This document shows positions 51,449 through 59,425 of a stretch of 64,000 nucleotides of DNA, in pieces. Position numbers and translations under genes: made by a program. The DNA comes from Pelagibacteraceae bacterium (GTDB lineage: Bacteria; Pseudomonadota; Alphaproteobacteria; Pelagibacterales; Pelagibacteraceae), in the NCBI GenBank assembly GCA_008638225.1, contig VTPP01000001.1:1-64000 (forward strand), written 5' to 3'. Every line of letters starts with the position of its first letter. The stretch's first letter is position 1. The notes under the pieces were generated by a model, which searched no databases, had not been told where the DNA came from, and was given only the letters and a program-made list of their open reading frames with translations.

Positions 51449-51994
51449 TTAAAATAAATTAGATAAAAAGTCGGGTAGGCCACCTGGGTTAAGCCAGAGC
51501 CCACTTTTGCCGCCCTGTTTAACTAATAAATGGATGCCTTCAATTTTTAAATCTGGATTTACTATTTTACTTAAATCATAAATGGTAATTAGAGCAGTAT
51601 TTACTCCCATAATCGCTTCCATTTCCACGCCAGTTTTGGCGTATGCAGAAACAACGCAATACACTTCTAAAGAATAATCTTCATCATTCATAATAATTTT
51701 AGTCGCCGTGTGATCAATCGGTAGAGGGTGGCATAAAGGAATAATATCGCTAGTTTTTTTTACTCCAAGCACAGCAGCAACTTCTGCTAAACTTATAGGA
51801 TCCCCTTTGACCATTTTTTTATCTTTGATTAAATCAAATGTTTTTTTGCCAACAATAATTTTACCAGTAGCAAGTGCTTTTCGAAACGTAGGCTGCTTAT
51901 CTGAGACATCAATCATTTTATAATTGTGTTCAGTAAACAGCTCTTTTGCCCAGTCTTGTAATTCTTTCTGGTTAATTATTTTTAAGTCTGACAT
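51449..51994 (-). CDS. moaC: Cyclic pyranopterin monophosphate synthase MoaC
   Basis: MoaC acts with MoaA to convert GTP into precursor Z. The 181 residues contain MIDVSDKQPTFRKALATGKI, DIIPLCHPLPIDHTATKI, VSAYAKTGVEMEAIMGVNTALITIYD and a C-terminal KQGGKSGLWLNP. Length is a little above the usual ~160. Its ATG shares one base with the moaA stop. Confidence 0.95.
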   Translation of the reverse strand: MSDLKIINQKELQDWAKELFTEHNYKMIDVSDKQPTFRKALATGKIIVGKKTFDLIKDKKMVKGDPISLAEVAAVLGVKKTSDIIPLCHPLPIDHTATKIIMNDEDYSLEVYCVVSAYAKTGVEMEAIMGVNTALITIYDLSKIVNPDLKIEGIHLLVKQGGKSGLWLNPGGLPDFLSNLF

Positions 51995-52983
51995 TACCCA
52001 CCTATAGATGCTAAGTGCGGGGTAATTCCAGTATCACCAAGTTCTAAATAGTGAGACTCTTTTTTAAAATTAAGCTGTTTTAAAATAAGCTCAACCAACT
52101 CTTGTTTTTGATTTTCATTTTGCAAATAAGGCCTTAAATCAGTTCCGGTATTTCCAAACAAACATAAACGCAACTCTCCTTTTGCTGTAATTCGTAAACG
52201 GTTACAAGTTTGGCAAAAATCTTTGGAGTAAGGAGCTATAATTCCAAATTTGCCCTTGGCATCTGGATGCACATAGTTAATAGAAGGACCCGCACCATTT
52301 TCACGAGGAATAGAATTCCAGTTTTTATTTTCTATATAGTTTCTAAATACTGATGCAGATATATGATATTTTTTAAAGTAATCATGACTGTCTCCTGTTT
52401 GCATTAATTCGATATATCTAAAGTCAATTGCATTAATACGAACAAATTCTTCCCATTTTTCAAACTCTTCTATAGTGGAATTTACATCTTTTAATAAAAC
52501 TGCATTTACTTTAATTTTTTTAAAACCTTTATCTTGTAAAATTTTAATTCCTTCTAAAATTTGAGGTAAACGATCTTTGCCTGTAATTTCTTTAAATTTT
52601 TCTCTGTTCAAACTATCAATGCTAATATTAATTCCGTTTATTCCTGTTTCAATTAACTGCTCAGCAATTTCATTTAGTTTGTAACCATTGGTAGTAACAA
52701 CTAAATTATTAATTTTATGTTTTGATTTAATATTTTTTAAAACATCAAAAAAATCTTTACGAACCGTAGGTTCACCGCCAGTTATTCTGATTTTTGAAAC
52801 ACCAAGTTCAGTAAGAGCTGATGTAAGATTTGATATTTCGTCTAAACTTAAAAATCCTGGCTTATTTTCAACTTTAAAATATCCATTGGGAAGGCAATAC
52901 CCACACTTAAAATTGCAAACATCGGTTATTGATAATCGAATGTAAGGAAATGATCTTCCAAAACTGTCTACTAATCTCTCCAT
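51994..52983 (-). CDS. moaA: GTP 3',8-cyclase MoaA (radical SAM)
   Basis: MoaA starts molybdenum cofactor synthesis from GTP. It has the radical SAM cluster CNFKCGYC close to the N-terminus, IRITGGEPTVRKD, and the second 4Fe-4S motif CQTCNRLRITAKGELRLC. It ends SIGG, the double-glycine tail known to matter in MoaA. The ATG at 52983 (329 residues, MERLVDSFGRSFPYIR) is preferred over an upstream TTG. It heads the moaA-moaC-moeA-moaD-moaE unit. A good -10 box lies 7 bases before the start, so the mRNA may be leaderless. Confidence 0.95.
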   Translation of the reverse strand: MERLVDSFGRSFPYIRLSITDVCNFKCGYCLPNGYFKVENKPGFLSLDEISNLTSALTELGVSKIRITGGEPTVRKDFFDVLKNIKSKHKINNLVVTTNGYKLNEIAEQLIETGINGINISIDSLNREKFKEITGKDRLPQILEGIKILQDKGFKKIKVNAVLLKDVNSTIEEFEKWEEFVRINAIDFRYIELMQTGDSHDYFKKYHISASVFRNYIENKNWNSIPRENGAGPSINYVHPDAKGKFGIIAPYSKDFCQTCNRLRITAKGELRLCLFGNTGTDLRPYLQNENQKQELVELILKQLNFKKESHYLELGDTGITPHLASIGG

Positions 52984-52990
52984 AGTTGAA

Positions 52991-53020
52991 ATTGTAACAT
53001 GAATAGACAATTTGATACAA
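52991..53020 (-). promoter_or_regulatory. Candidate promoter of the moa operon, leaderless
   Basis: Minus strand TTGTAT (53020-53015), an 18-base spacer, then TGTTACAAT with TACAAT at 52996-52991 preceded by a TG extension. The start would fall at about 52984, next to the moaA ATG at 52983, implying a leaderless or nearly leaderless mRNA. Confidence 0.45.
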
Positions 53021-53189
53021 TTTAATTTCCTTATAAAATAATAAAAATATAAATTCTTGTTGGACGTGTATATTTTTATATTTAAAAAATAGAAATATTT
53101 TGACCATAAACTATTGACTTAAAGTGTTGCTAACTAAGCATAAATAATTTAATTTCATCATATAGAATTTATTAAAAAAGGGAGAAAAC

Positions 53190-54407
53190 ATGAAACAAAC
53201 AAGACAAGTAAATCTTACTAGAAGAAATTTTTTAGCTGGATCAGCAACTGTTGCCGGATTGGCAGCTGCAAGTTCAGTGCTACCAACAATTACTGTTGCA
53301 AATGCTGCGGCTGAAGCAAAAAAAAATGCATTACCAGATTTTGCATCATGGAAAAATGAACAAGCAGTAATCGTTCATTCAAAAAGTGGAATTGAAACAA
53401 TAAGAGAGGCAATTGGATCAGGAATTTTAACTCCAATCGATAATCTTTATGTAAGAAATAACTTACCAACCATGACTGATGAAGCGATTGGTGATAAAGA
53501 TAAATGGACCTTAAGTGTAGAGGGAGTGAAAAATCCAAAAAGTTTCACATTAAAACAATTAAAATCAATGACACCAACTACGATAGCTGCAGTTTTGCAG
53601 TGCTCTGGTAATGGTCGAGGATTCTTTGCACACAAAGCTTCAGGGTCACAATGGAAAACAGGGGCAGCAGGTTGTGTTATGTGGACAGGTGTTGCTGTAA
53701 CTGATTTAGTAAAAATGTGTGGCGGTCTAGCAAGTGGTGTTAAATTTTTAACAGGCACAGGCGCAGATATGCCAAAAGATCAAGATCCAAAAGATGCGCT
53801 TATGGAGAGATCTGTACCTCTAGATGCATACAAAGATGCTGTTTTGGCTTGGGAAATAAATGGAGAAGATTTACCAAACGTTCATGGAGCACCTTTGCGT
53901 TTGGTTACACCTGGATACTTCGGTGTAAACAATGTGAAACATTTAAATAAACTTGCATTTACACAAGCTGAGTCGCAAGTGAAATTTATGAAATCAAGTT
54001 ACCGTGTTTCGCCTATTGGAAAAAAAGGATCACCAGAATTTCCAACTTGTTGGGAAATGAATGTTAAGTCTTGGGTTACCCTTCCTGTTGCTGACAAAGG
54101 AAGTGTTGCTGCTGGAAAAGTTACCATTTCAGGTGTTGCTTTTGGAGGTTCAAAAGAACTTTCAAATGTAGAAGTTTCAGTAGATGGAGGAAAAAATTGG
54201 AAAAAAGCTCAACTCATTGGTCCAAATCTTGGTAAATTTGCTTGGAGACAATTTGCTTTAGAAGCAGATTTAAAACCAGGATCATACAATGTTGTTAGCC
54301 GAGCTTCTGCTGGTGGAAAATCACAACCAGAACTTAGAATGGAAAACGAAAGAGCGTACCTGCACAATGGCTGGAAAGATCACGGAGTCACAATACAAGT
54401 AGCTTAG
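53190..54407 (+). CDS. Tat-exported sulfite dehydrogenase/oxidase-type molybdoenzyme (SorA-like)
   Basis: Sulfite oxidase-family molybdenum enzymes oxidise sulfite to sulfate. The 405 residues begin with a twin-arginine signal (TRRNFLAGS, then a hydrophobic stretch ending near ANAAA). The molybdenum ligand is Cys138 in LQCSGNGRGFF, followed by WTGVAVTDL, HGAPLRLVTPGYFGVNNVKHL and a C-terminal dimerisation domain with SVDGGKNW. A good AGGGAG site precedes the ATG. The cytochrome c gene 4 bases downstream suggests SorAB-like periplasmic sulfite oxidation; SoxCD-type sulfane dehydrogenase is an alternative. Confidence 0.87.
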   Translation: MKQTRQVNLTRRNFLAGSATVAGLAAASSVLPTITVANAAAEAKKNALPDFASWKNEQAVIVHSKSGIETIREAIGSGILTPIDNLYVRNNLPTMTDEAIGDKDKWTLSVEGVKNPKSFTLKQLKSMTPTTIAAVLQCSGNGRGFFAHKASGSQWKTGAAGCVMWTGVAVTDLVKMCGGLASGVKFLTGTGADMPKDQDPKDALMERSVPLDAYKDAVLAWEINGEDLPNVHGAPLRLVTPGYFGVNNVKHLNKLAFTQAESQVKFMKSSYRVSPIGKKGSPEFPTCWEMNVKSWVTLPVADKGSVAAGKVTISGVAFGGSKELSNVEVSVDGGKNWKKAQLIGPNLGKFAWRQFALEADLKPGSYNVVSRASAGGKSQPELRMENERAYLHNGWKDHGVTIQVA

Positions 54408-54411
54408 TACG

Positions 54412-54726
54412 TTGTATCAAAAGATAATTGCATATTTGTTTGTATGGATTTGTCTTGTTTCATCTGCAAATGCAGATCAAATGAAACAAGGCAAAGCCGT
54501 ATTTGAAGGGGCAGGTATGTGCGCTTCTTGTCACGTATTAAAAGCTGCTGGAGCAGTAGGTGATGTGGGTCCGTCCTTTGATGTTTTAAAACCAACAATT
54601 GATGTTGTTAAAAGAGCTGTTACCGAAGGTATTGGAATTATGCCAGCTTTTGGAGCGGATGGAATATTAACGCCTAAAGAGATTGAAGATGTATCTTTTT
54701 ATGTTGCCAATAGTGCGGGAAAATAG
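54412..54726 (+). CDS. Periplasmic cytochrome c, likely electron acceptor of the sulfite dehydrogenase
   Basis: A 104-residue protein with an N-terminal signal peptide ending near ANA, a single heme-binding CASCH at 37-41 and a distal Met in GIMPAFG (Met77), a small class I cytochrome c. It starts only 4 bases after the SorA-like gene, at a TTG, because no ATG or GTG lies before the signal peptide. By analogy with SorB it should accept electrons from the molybdoenzyme. The start codon is the least certain part. Confidence 0.9.
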   Translation: MYQKIIAYLFVWICLVSSANADQMKQGKAVFEGAGMCASCHVLKAAGAVGDVGPSFDVLKPTIDVVKRAVTEGIGIMPAFGADGILTPKEIEDVSFYVANSAGK

Positions 54727-54738
54727 TTATAAGGATTT

Positions 54739-54936
54739 ATGATTGAATTTTTAAATATGGGAGGATACGCAGTGTTTGTGTGGAGTTCTTACGCAGTAGC
54801 ATTTTTGCTAGTAACATTATTATATGTGCGCTCCGTTAAAGCTTTGAAAGCTCTTCAATCAACTATCGAGGTTTCTGCTTCTAAAACAAAAGAAGTAAGT
54901 GGCAAGAGAACTTTTAAAGAAAAGTCTTTAGCCTAA
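54739..54936 (+). CDS. ccmD: Heme exporter subunit CcmD-like small membrane protein
   Basis: A 65-residue single-span protein whose start, FLNMGGYAVFVWSSYAVAFL, closely fits the CcmD pattern (GGYAxFVWxSY), followed by a basic tail. CcmD releases holo-CcmE from CcmABC in cytochrome c maturation. It follows the cytochrome gene by 12 bases and has an AAGGA site before its ATG. No ccmABC or ccmE is in the window, so it is an isolated copy. It overlaps the TauE/SafE gene tail-to-tail by 4 bases. Confidence 0.8.
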   Translation: MIEFLNMGGYAVFVWSSYAVAFLLVTLLYVRSVKALKALQSTIEVSASKTKEVSGKRTFKEKSLA

Positions 54937-55676
54937 AAAATTTTCAATCCCATCCGTAACGCTACAAAAATAACCAAGATTGCTGTTAGCAAAGCAAGAA
55001 TTCTGGTTGGTAGTATTTTAAGATTTAAAAAGTTACCAATTTGGCCACCAATAATTACACACAAAAACAAGAACCAGTAGTTTTGTAGTTCTATAAGGGT
55101 GTTATTTTTCTGAATTTGACCAACTAGTCCAGAAACAGAATTTATTAAAATAAATAAAGAGGCAGAAGTTGCGATATCACGAGGCTTTCCTGCTTTTAGT
55201 AAAAAAAGAATAGGGCTTAAAAAAATTCCACCACCAATTCCAACTACGCCAGAAACAAACCCTAAAATTGATCCAATAATAATAGCTATATAATTTGAAA
55301 TATTTTTATAAGTTGATTCATTATCATCATACGATTTGAAATTAATTAGTAGTAAAATTCCAGCAAATAAAAGAACAAAAAATAATAAGATTTGAAAAAT
55401 ATCTTTTTCAATTGATAGAGAGCCCCCTATGTAAGCTAAAGGAATAGAGCCAACCAGATAAGGAGCGAGAAGGCGCATATTGAAATGACCAGAGCGAATG
55501 TAATTAAATGCATTACCAGAGACGACAGCAATATTACAAAGTAGAGCAATTGCAGGTAAGATTGTGTAAGGAATGTTCCACACTAATAACAATGCTAAAT
55601 AAGTAGATCCACCACCAAAACCAACGCTCGAATAAATAATAGCAGTTATAAAAAATAGTGCAGATAGTAAAATCAT
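54933..55676 (-). CDS. TauE/SafE-family sulfite/anion exporter
   Basis: A membrane protein of 247 residues with about eight membrane segments and the repeated TauE/SafE half motifs IYSSVGFGGGSTYLALLL and VSGVVGIGGGIFLSPIL. Family members export sulfite or organosulfonates. The ATG at 55676 is preferred because the frame's first ATG, at 55724, leaves only 10 bases to the divergent pirin gene. Its location beside a sulfite dehydrogenase strongly supports sulfite or sulfate as a substrate, though this is inference. Confidence 0.86.
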   Translation of the reverse strand: MILLSALFFITAIIYSSVGFGGGSTYLALLLVWNIPYTILPAIALLCNIAVVSGNAFNYIRSGHFNMRLLAPYLVGSIPLAYIGGSLSIEKDIFQILLFFVLLFAGILLLINFKSYDDNESTYKNISNYIAIIIGSILGFVSGVVGIGGGIFLSPILFLLKAGKPRDIATSASLFILINSVSGLVGQIQKNNTLIELQNYWFLFLCVIIGGQIGNFLNLKILPTRILALLTAILVIFVALRMGLKIF

Positions 55677-55734
55677 AATCTTGCTTGAAAATATGTTATT
55701 AATAATTACTTGTAGTGGCAACATATTAAATAAA

Positions 55735-56436
55735 ATGATTAATAAAATTTCTTACAATCAATTAGGTGGAGCTAATCATGGATGGTTGAAGGCCAAGCAT
55801 CATTTTAGTTTCGCAAGTTACCACAATCCTAAACGAATGCATTTTGGCCCGATGCGTGTGATTAATGATGATATTGTTGCACCTCATAAAGGGTTTGATC
55901 CTCACGCACATGATAATATGGAAATTATTACTTATGTTAGAAAAGGAGCTATTACTCATAAAGATGATATGGGCAATGAGGGAAGAACAGAAGCGGGTGA
56001 TGTTCAAGTAATGTCAGCTGGAACTGGAGTAGTTCATTCAGAATATAATTTAGAAGATGAGGAGACTAATCTGTACCAAATCTGGATGTTTCCAAATAAA
56101 AAAAATGTTAAACCGCGCTGGGATGCTAAACAATTTCCAAAAAAACCAGTAACAGATAAATTACAAGCTCTCGTAACTGGATTTGAACATCCAGATAAAA
56201 ATAGTCTAAAAATTTATCAAGACGCAGCTATTTATGCTGGAAGAATAAATAAAGGTTCTAAGATCACACAGGCAATTAAACAACAAGCTTATGTTTTATG
56301 TTCTGACGGAACTTTTCAAATAGAGAATGTAGAGCTGAATAAGGGAGACGGAGCAGAAATTACAGATATGAAACAAATTAGTATTGTTGCAAAAGAAGAT
56401 TGTGAAATTTTGTTAATCGATCTACCCAAAGTTTAA
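55735..56436 (+). CDS. Pirin-family protein (YhhW-like)
   Basis: A 233-residue bicupin with the pirin metal-binding pattern FDPHAHDNMEIITYVRKGAITHKDDMGN, HSEYN further on, and a GPMRVINDDIVAPHKGF start region. The ATG at 55735 begins MINKISYNQLGGANHGWLKA, a normal pirin N-terminus; earlier in-frame ATG codons overlap the divergent gene. Pirins of this type can act as quercetin dioxygenases or regulators; the role here is unknown. It lies within the molybdenum/sulfite region, just before moaB/mogA. Confidence 0.9.
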   Translation: MINKISYNQLGGANHGWLKAKHHFSFASYHNPKRMHFGPMRVINDDIVAPHKGFDPHAHDNMEIITYVRKGAITHKDDMGNEGRTEAGDVQVMSAGTGVVHSEYNLEDEETNLYQIWMFPNKKNVKPRWDAKQFPKKPVTDKLQALVTGFEHPDKNSLKIYQDAAIYAGRINKGSKITQAIKQQAYVLCSDGTFQIENVELNKGDGAEITDMKQISIVAKEDCEILLIDLPKV

Positions 56437-56460
56437 TTTTTAGTGTAATTTCAAAATATA

Positions 56461-56988
56461 ATGCCGATAAGCAGTCAAAAAGAATTCAAACCCATCAATA
56501 TTTCTGTTTTAACTATTTCGGATACTAGAACAGAAGCTAACGATACATCAGGCCAATTACTTGCAAGAAATGTAAGAGAAAAAGGTCATGGTTTGACGCA
56601 CAAGCAAATAGTAAAAGACAATAAGGAAGATATTAAAAAAATTTTATTAGAATGGTGTTCTAACAAAGAAGTAGATGTAATTATTACAACCGGTGGAACT
56701 GGTTTAACTGGTAGAGATACTACTCCCGAGGCTCTGAATGAAATTAAAGATAAAGATATCCCAGGGTTCGGTGAATTATTTAGATTAATTAGTTATAAAA
56801 AAATTGGAGCATCAACCATTCAATCTAGAGCGATGGCTGTTTTGTGCAAAGGCACTTATATTTTTGCTTTGCCAGGTTCTAGTGGGGCTGTAAGCGATGC
56901 TTGGGAAGATATTTTAAAATATCAGCTAGATTCTAGATTTGAGCCGTGCAATTTTATTAATATTATTCCAAGACTAAAAGAGAAATAA
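56461..56988 (+). CDS. moaB: Molybdopterin adenylyltransferase, MoaB/MogA family
   Basis: A 175-residue MoCF-domain protein with ISVLTISDTRTEANDTSG, VIITTGGTGLTGRDTTPEA, PGFGELFR and LPGSSGAVSDAW. The family adenylates molybdopterin before MoeA inserts molybdenum. It completes the set of moa genes in this region, though it is on the other strand and 25 bases after the pirin gene. MoaB versus MogA is not resolved. Confidence 0.9.
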   Translation: MPISSQKEFKPINISVLTISDTRTEANDTSGQLLARNVREKGHGLTHKQIVKDNKEDIKKILLEWCSNKEVDVIITTGGTGLTGRDTTPEALNEIKDKDIPGFGELFRLISYKKIGASTIQSRAMAVLCKGTYIFALPGSSGAVSDAWEDILKYQLDSRFEPCNFINIIPRLKEK

Positions 56989-56993
56989 ATATT

Positions 56994-57239
56994 TTATTTT
57001 TGGTATTTTTCTTTCCACTCGGCATAAGACATACCGTACACATATTCTCTTGCTTCTGGGTCGGTAATAGTAATTCCTTTTTTTTCAGCTTCTTCTCTAT
57101 ACCATTTAGATAGGCAGTTTCTGCAAAAGCCAGCTAAATTCATTAGATCAAGATTCTGAACATCTTTTCTATTTCTTAAGTGCTCTACCAATCTTTCAAA
57201 TGCCGCTGATTGAATTTCGTTTTTAAGATTGTTGTTCAT
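56994..57239 (-). CDS. DUF1244 family protein
   Basis: An 81-residue soluble, highly charged protein that matches DUF1244, a short alphaproteobacterial family: AAFERLVEHLRNRKDVQNLDLMNLAGFCRNCLSKWY and DPEAREYVYGMSYAEWKEKYQ. A pair of conserved cysteines (FCRNC) might bind a metal. It converges with the moaB/mogA gene. A perfect TATAAT lies 9 bases upstream of the ATG. No function is known to me. Confidence 0.88.
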   Translation of the reverse strand: MNNNLKNEIQSAAFERLVEHLRNRKDVQNLDLMNLAGFCRNCLSKWYREEAEKKGITITDPEAREYVYGMSYAEWKEKYQK

Positions 57240-57248
57240 ATAGTAATA

Positions 57249-57254
57249 ATTATA
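57249..57254 (-). promoter_or_regulatory. Perfect -10 box, near-leaderless start of DUF1244 gene
   Basis: TATAAT on the minus strand ends 9 bases before the ATG at 57239, so initiation would give at most a 2-3 base leader. A weak -35 candidate (TTTGTA) lies about 16 bases upstream. Confidence 0.45.
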
Positions 57255-57316
57255 CCAAACTGGTTACATTTACAAATTTCCAATATAGGTAGTGGTTAAT
57301 TTTTACAATAAATTTA

Positions 57317-57916
57317 TTACACATATTTTTTTATTAATTGAGTTAGCATTTTTGGATTAGTTAATTGTATAGTTTTGATACCAAGTTTAGCTGCAGATTC
57401 TGTATTTTCAATTTTATCATCAATAAATAAAGTTTCTTCAGGAATAAGATTAAATTTTTTTATAGCTAATTCGTATATTTTTGGATTTGGTTTCATTATA
57501 CCAACATCACCAGAAATAATCCTGTCATCAAACTCATTTATAAAACTATTTTGTAATCTATATTTTTCAAATTGATCTCCTGGAAAATTACTAAGTAAAT
57601 AAATTTGGTATCCTCTTTTTTTTAAATCTAGTGCTAAATCAATATTTTCCTCATGCTTGTAAATAATCATTTCTAAAAATCGTCCATAAAACGCTTCAAT
57701 TGCCTCTTTATAGTGAGGATATTGTTTAATCATTGGATCAGCTGCTTTACTAGTATCAAACACCACGTCCTGCTTGATATGCCATTCCCAGGTACAAATA
57801 TTTTTTAAAAAATAATCAACCTCTTGTTCAGTTTTTAATATTTTTAAAAATAAATTTTTAGGACTAAAATTAATTAATACCTGACCAACATCAAAAATTA
57901 TTTTATGGATAGCCAT
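57317..57916 (-). CDS. HAD-superfamily hydrolase (YihX-like)
   Basis: A 199-residue HAD subfamily IA protein: nucleophile Asp9 in IIFDVGQVLINF, LLSNFPG as motif II and FIDDKIENTESAAKLG as motif IV; the cap domain lies between 20 and 90. The FDxGxVL form resembles E. coli YihX-type sugar phosphatases. It precedes DUF1244, with a 77-base gap, and follows DUF2237 by 2 bases. The substrate is unknown. Confidence 0.87.
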   Translation of the reverse strand: MAIHKIIFDVGQVLINFSPKNLFLKILKTEQEVDYFLKNICTWEWHIKQDVVFDTSKAADPMIKQYPHYKEAIEAFYGRFLEMIIYKHEENIDLALDLKKRGYQIYLLSNFPGDQFEKYRLQNSFINEFDDRIISGDVGIMKPNPKIYELAIKKFNLIPEETLFIDDKIENTESAAKLGIKTIQLTNPKMLTQLIKKYV

Positions 57917-57918
57917 AT

Positions 57919-58299
57919 TTAGGCTAGATCTATTGCGTTTTTTTTAAGAGTTGCAAGATCTACATGATCTAATGTTTTGATGTTTGTGCTTTTAATATAA
58001 ACTTTACACGCATGACCAGCTTTTGCAGCTCTAGCATACCAGCTTGCACATACACACCAGTTATCACCATGTTTTAATCCTTCAAAGTTAAACTCAGGTC
58101 TTGGAGTAATTAAATCATTCCCATTTTCTTTTAACCAAGTAAGAAAATCATCCGTAACCTTTGCACAAACGGTGTGAGTTCCCTTGTCTAATTCATCTGT
58201 ATTGCAGCATCCATCCCTGTACCAACCAGTGACTGGATCGGTAGAGCATATCTCTAAATACTCCCCAAGAACATTTTTTTGTTTTTTTATATTATTCAT
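57919..58299 (-). CDS. DUF2237 family protein
   Basis: A 126-residue Cys-rich protein matching DUF2237: NVLGEYLEICSTDPVTGWYRDGCCNTDELDKGTHTVCAKVT, GNDLITPRPEFNFEGLKHGDNWCVCASWYARAAKAGHACKV. The ATG at 58299 is preferred because the family begins near NVLG and a longer frame overlaps the previous gene. Eight bases overlap the 2OG-oxygenase gene. The conserved cysteines suggest a metal or redox site. Function unknown. Confidence 0.88.
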   Translation of the reverse strand: MNNIKKQKNVLGEYLEICSTDPVTGWYRDGCCNTDELDKGTHTVCAKVTDDFLTWLKENGNDLITPRPEFNFEGLKHGDNWCVCASWYARAAKAGHACKVYIKSTNIKTLDHVDLATLKKNAIDLA

Positions 58300-58906
58300 G
58301 AAAGACATTTGAAATTGATTTTTCAATTTCTGCATTAAAAGAAAAAGATCGTCGTTCTCCGTCAACTAAAAAAGGGTAGGCAGTATGCATTAAATAATTT
58401 GGAAAAAATAACAAATCTCCAACTTTAGGTTGATGGTTAAAGATACTTTGATTTAGAAACATTCTACTGCCATTAATGAAATCAATAGATCCATTAGTTT
58501 TATATTTTTTTTTTCCTTTATTAAAATTTTTTGGAATCTTTAAGTATCCAACACCAGATATATCACCATCATGAAAATGAATAGGATTGTAGTCATGCGC
58601 AAATTGTCGAACCACCCAAAAGTTTTTTAGTTTAATTTTTTTAGAAGTCTTTCCTGTAGTTTGTTTGACAAATAATTTGAGCTTACTGTCAAAGAACTTT
58701 TTAAGATATTTCGCAACAAAAGTATGAGGCAGTTCTATTTCTTGCTGAACCTCACCAGCTAATTTTTTTGAATAATTATATTTTGCAGACAAAGATTTGC
58801 TAGAAATAATCTTGTCTACTTCAGTATTAATTTTAGTAACAAGAGATTTGGGCAAGACTAATTTAGCCATCTTTGGTCCAAAAGGACTTAAAATTTTTAT
58901 ACTCAT
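58292..58906 (-). CDS. Putative 2-oxoglutarate/Fe(II)-dependent oxygenase
   Basis: A 204-residue protein with an HFHDGDISGVGYLKIP segment (His112, Asp115 as likely iron ligands, with His110), a GDLLFFPNYLMHTAYPF segment (His174) and GERRSFSFNAEI (Arg for 2-oxoglutarate). This pattern matches the small cupin-type 2OG-Fe(II) oxygenases seen in marine bacteria and their phages. The substrate is unknown. It overlaps hisI by 4 bases and DUF2237 by 8, so it appears to be translated with both. Confidence 0.78.
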   Translation of the reverse strand: MSIKILSPFGPKMAKLVLPKSLVTKINTEVDKIISSKSLSAKYNYSKKLAGEVQQEIELPHTFVAKYLKKFFDSKLKLFVKQTTGKTSKKIKLKNFWVVRQFAHDYNPIHFHDGDISGVGYLKIPKNFNKGKKKYKTNGSIDFINGSRMFLNQSIFNHQPKVGDLLFFPNYLMHTAYPFLVDGERRSFSFNAEIEKSISNVFHE

Positions 58907-59364
58907 AGTTTTGTAGGATTTGGCTGTCCTTTATAAACCACTTCTGGATCAAATTTCTTTTTACTTTCTTCAAATTTCATTTCTATAGGATCTTTAGTTT
59001 CATCCAGTGGAATAGATCGGTAAAAACAAGAATTATATCCAACATGACAACTAGCTCCATCGCCAATATCTACTGATATCCAAACCGCATCTTGATCATC
59101 ATCTATTCGAATAGATTTTATTTTTTGAACAAAACCACTTGTTTTTCCTTTGTGCCAAATTGCTTGTCTAGATCTGCTCCAATAGTGAGCTTCTTTGGTT
59201 GTAATTGTTTTTTTTAAAGCTTCCGCATTCATGTAGCCGTGCATGAGAATTTCTTTTGTTTTATAATCTGTAGTTATTACTGGAATCAGTCCTTTTTCAT
59301 CAAACTTTGGTGATAAAAACTTTCCTTCTTCTACTTCGTATACAGATTTTCTTTCTTTAAACAT
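58903..59364 (-). CDS. hisI: Phosphoribosyl-AMP cyclohydrolase HisI
   Basis: HisI catalyses the third step of histidine synthesis. The 153 residues have LMHGYMNAEALKKTI, HYWSRSRQAIWHKG and the metal-binding DDDQDAVWISVDIGDGASCHVGYNSCFY. It is a stand-alone HisI without a HisE domain. Normal C-terminal tail. It is the first gene in a minus-strand run with the oxygenase, DUF2237 and HAD genes, and is divergent from folE. The gene is outside any his operon visible here. Confidence 0.93.
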   Translation of the reverse strand: MFKERKSVYEVEEGKFLSPKFDEKGLIPVITTDYKTKEILMHGYMNAEALKKTITTKEAHYWSRSRQAIWHKGKTSGFVQKIKSIRIDDDQDAVWISVDIGDGASCHVGYNSCFYRSIPLDETKDPIEMKFEESKKKFDPEVVYKGQPNPTKL

Positions 59365-59425
59365 TATCGAGACAATATATCTATTTTAAAACACACATAT
59401 ATATTATAAATTCTATTTTTAAATC

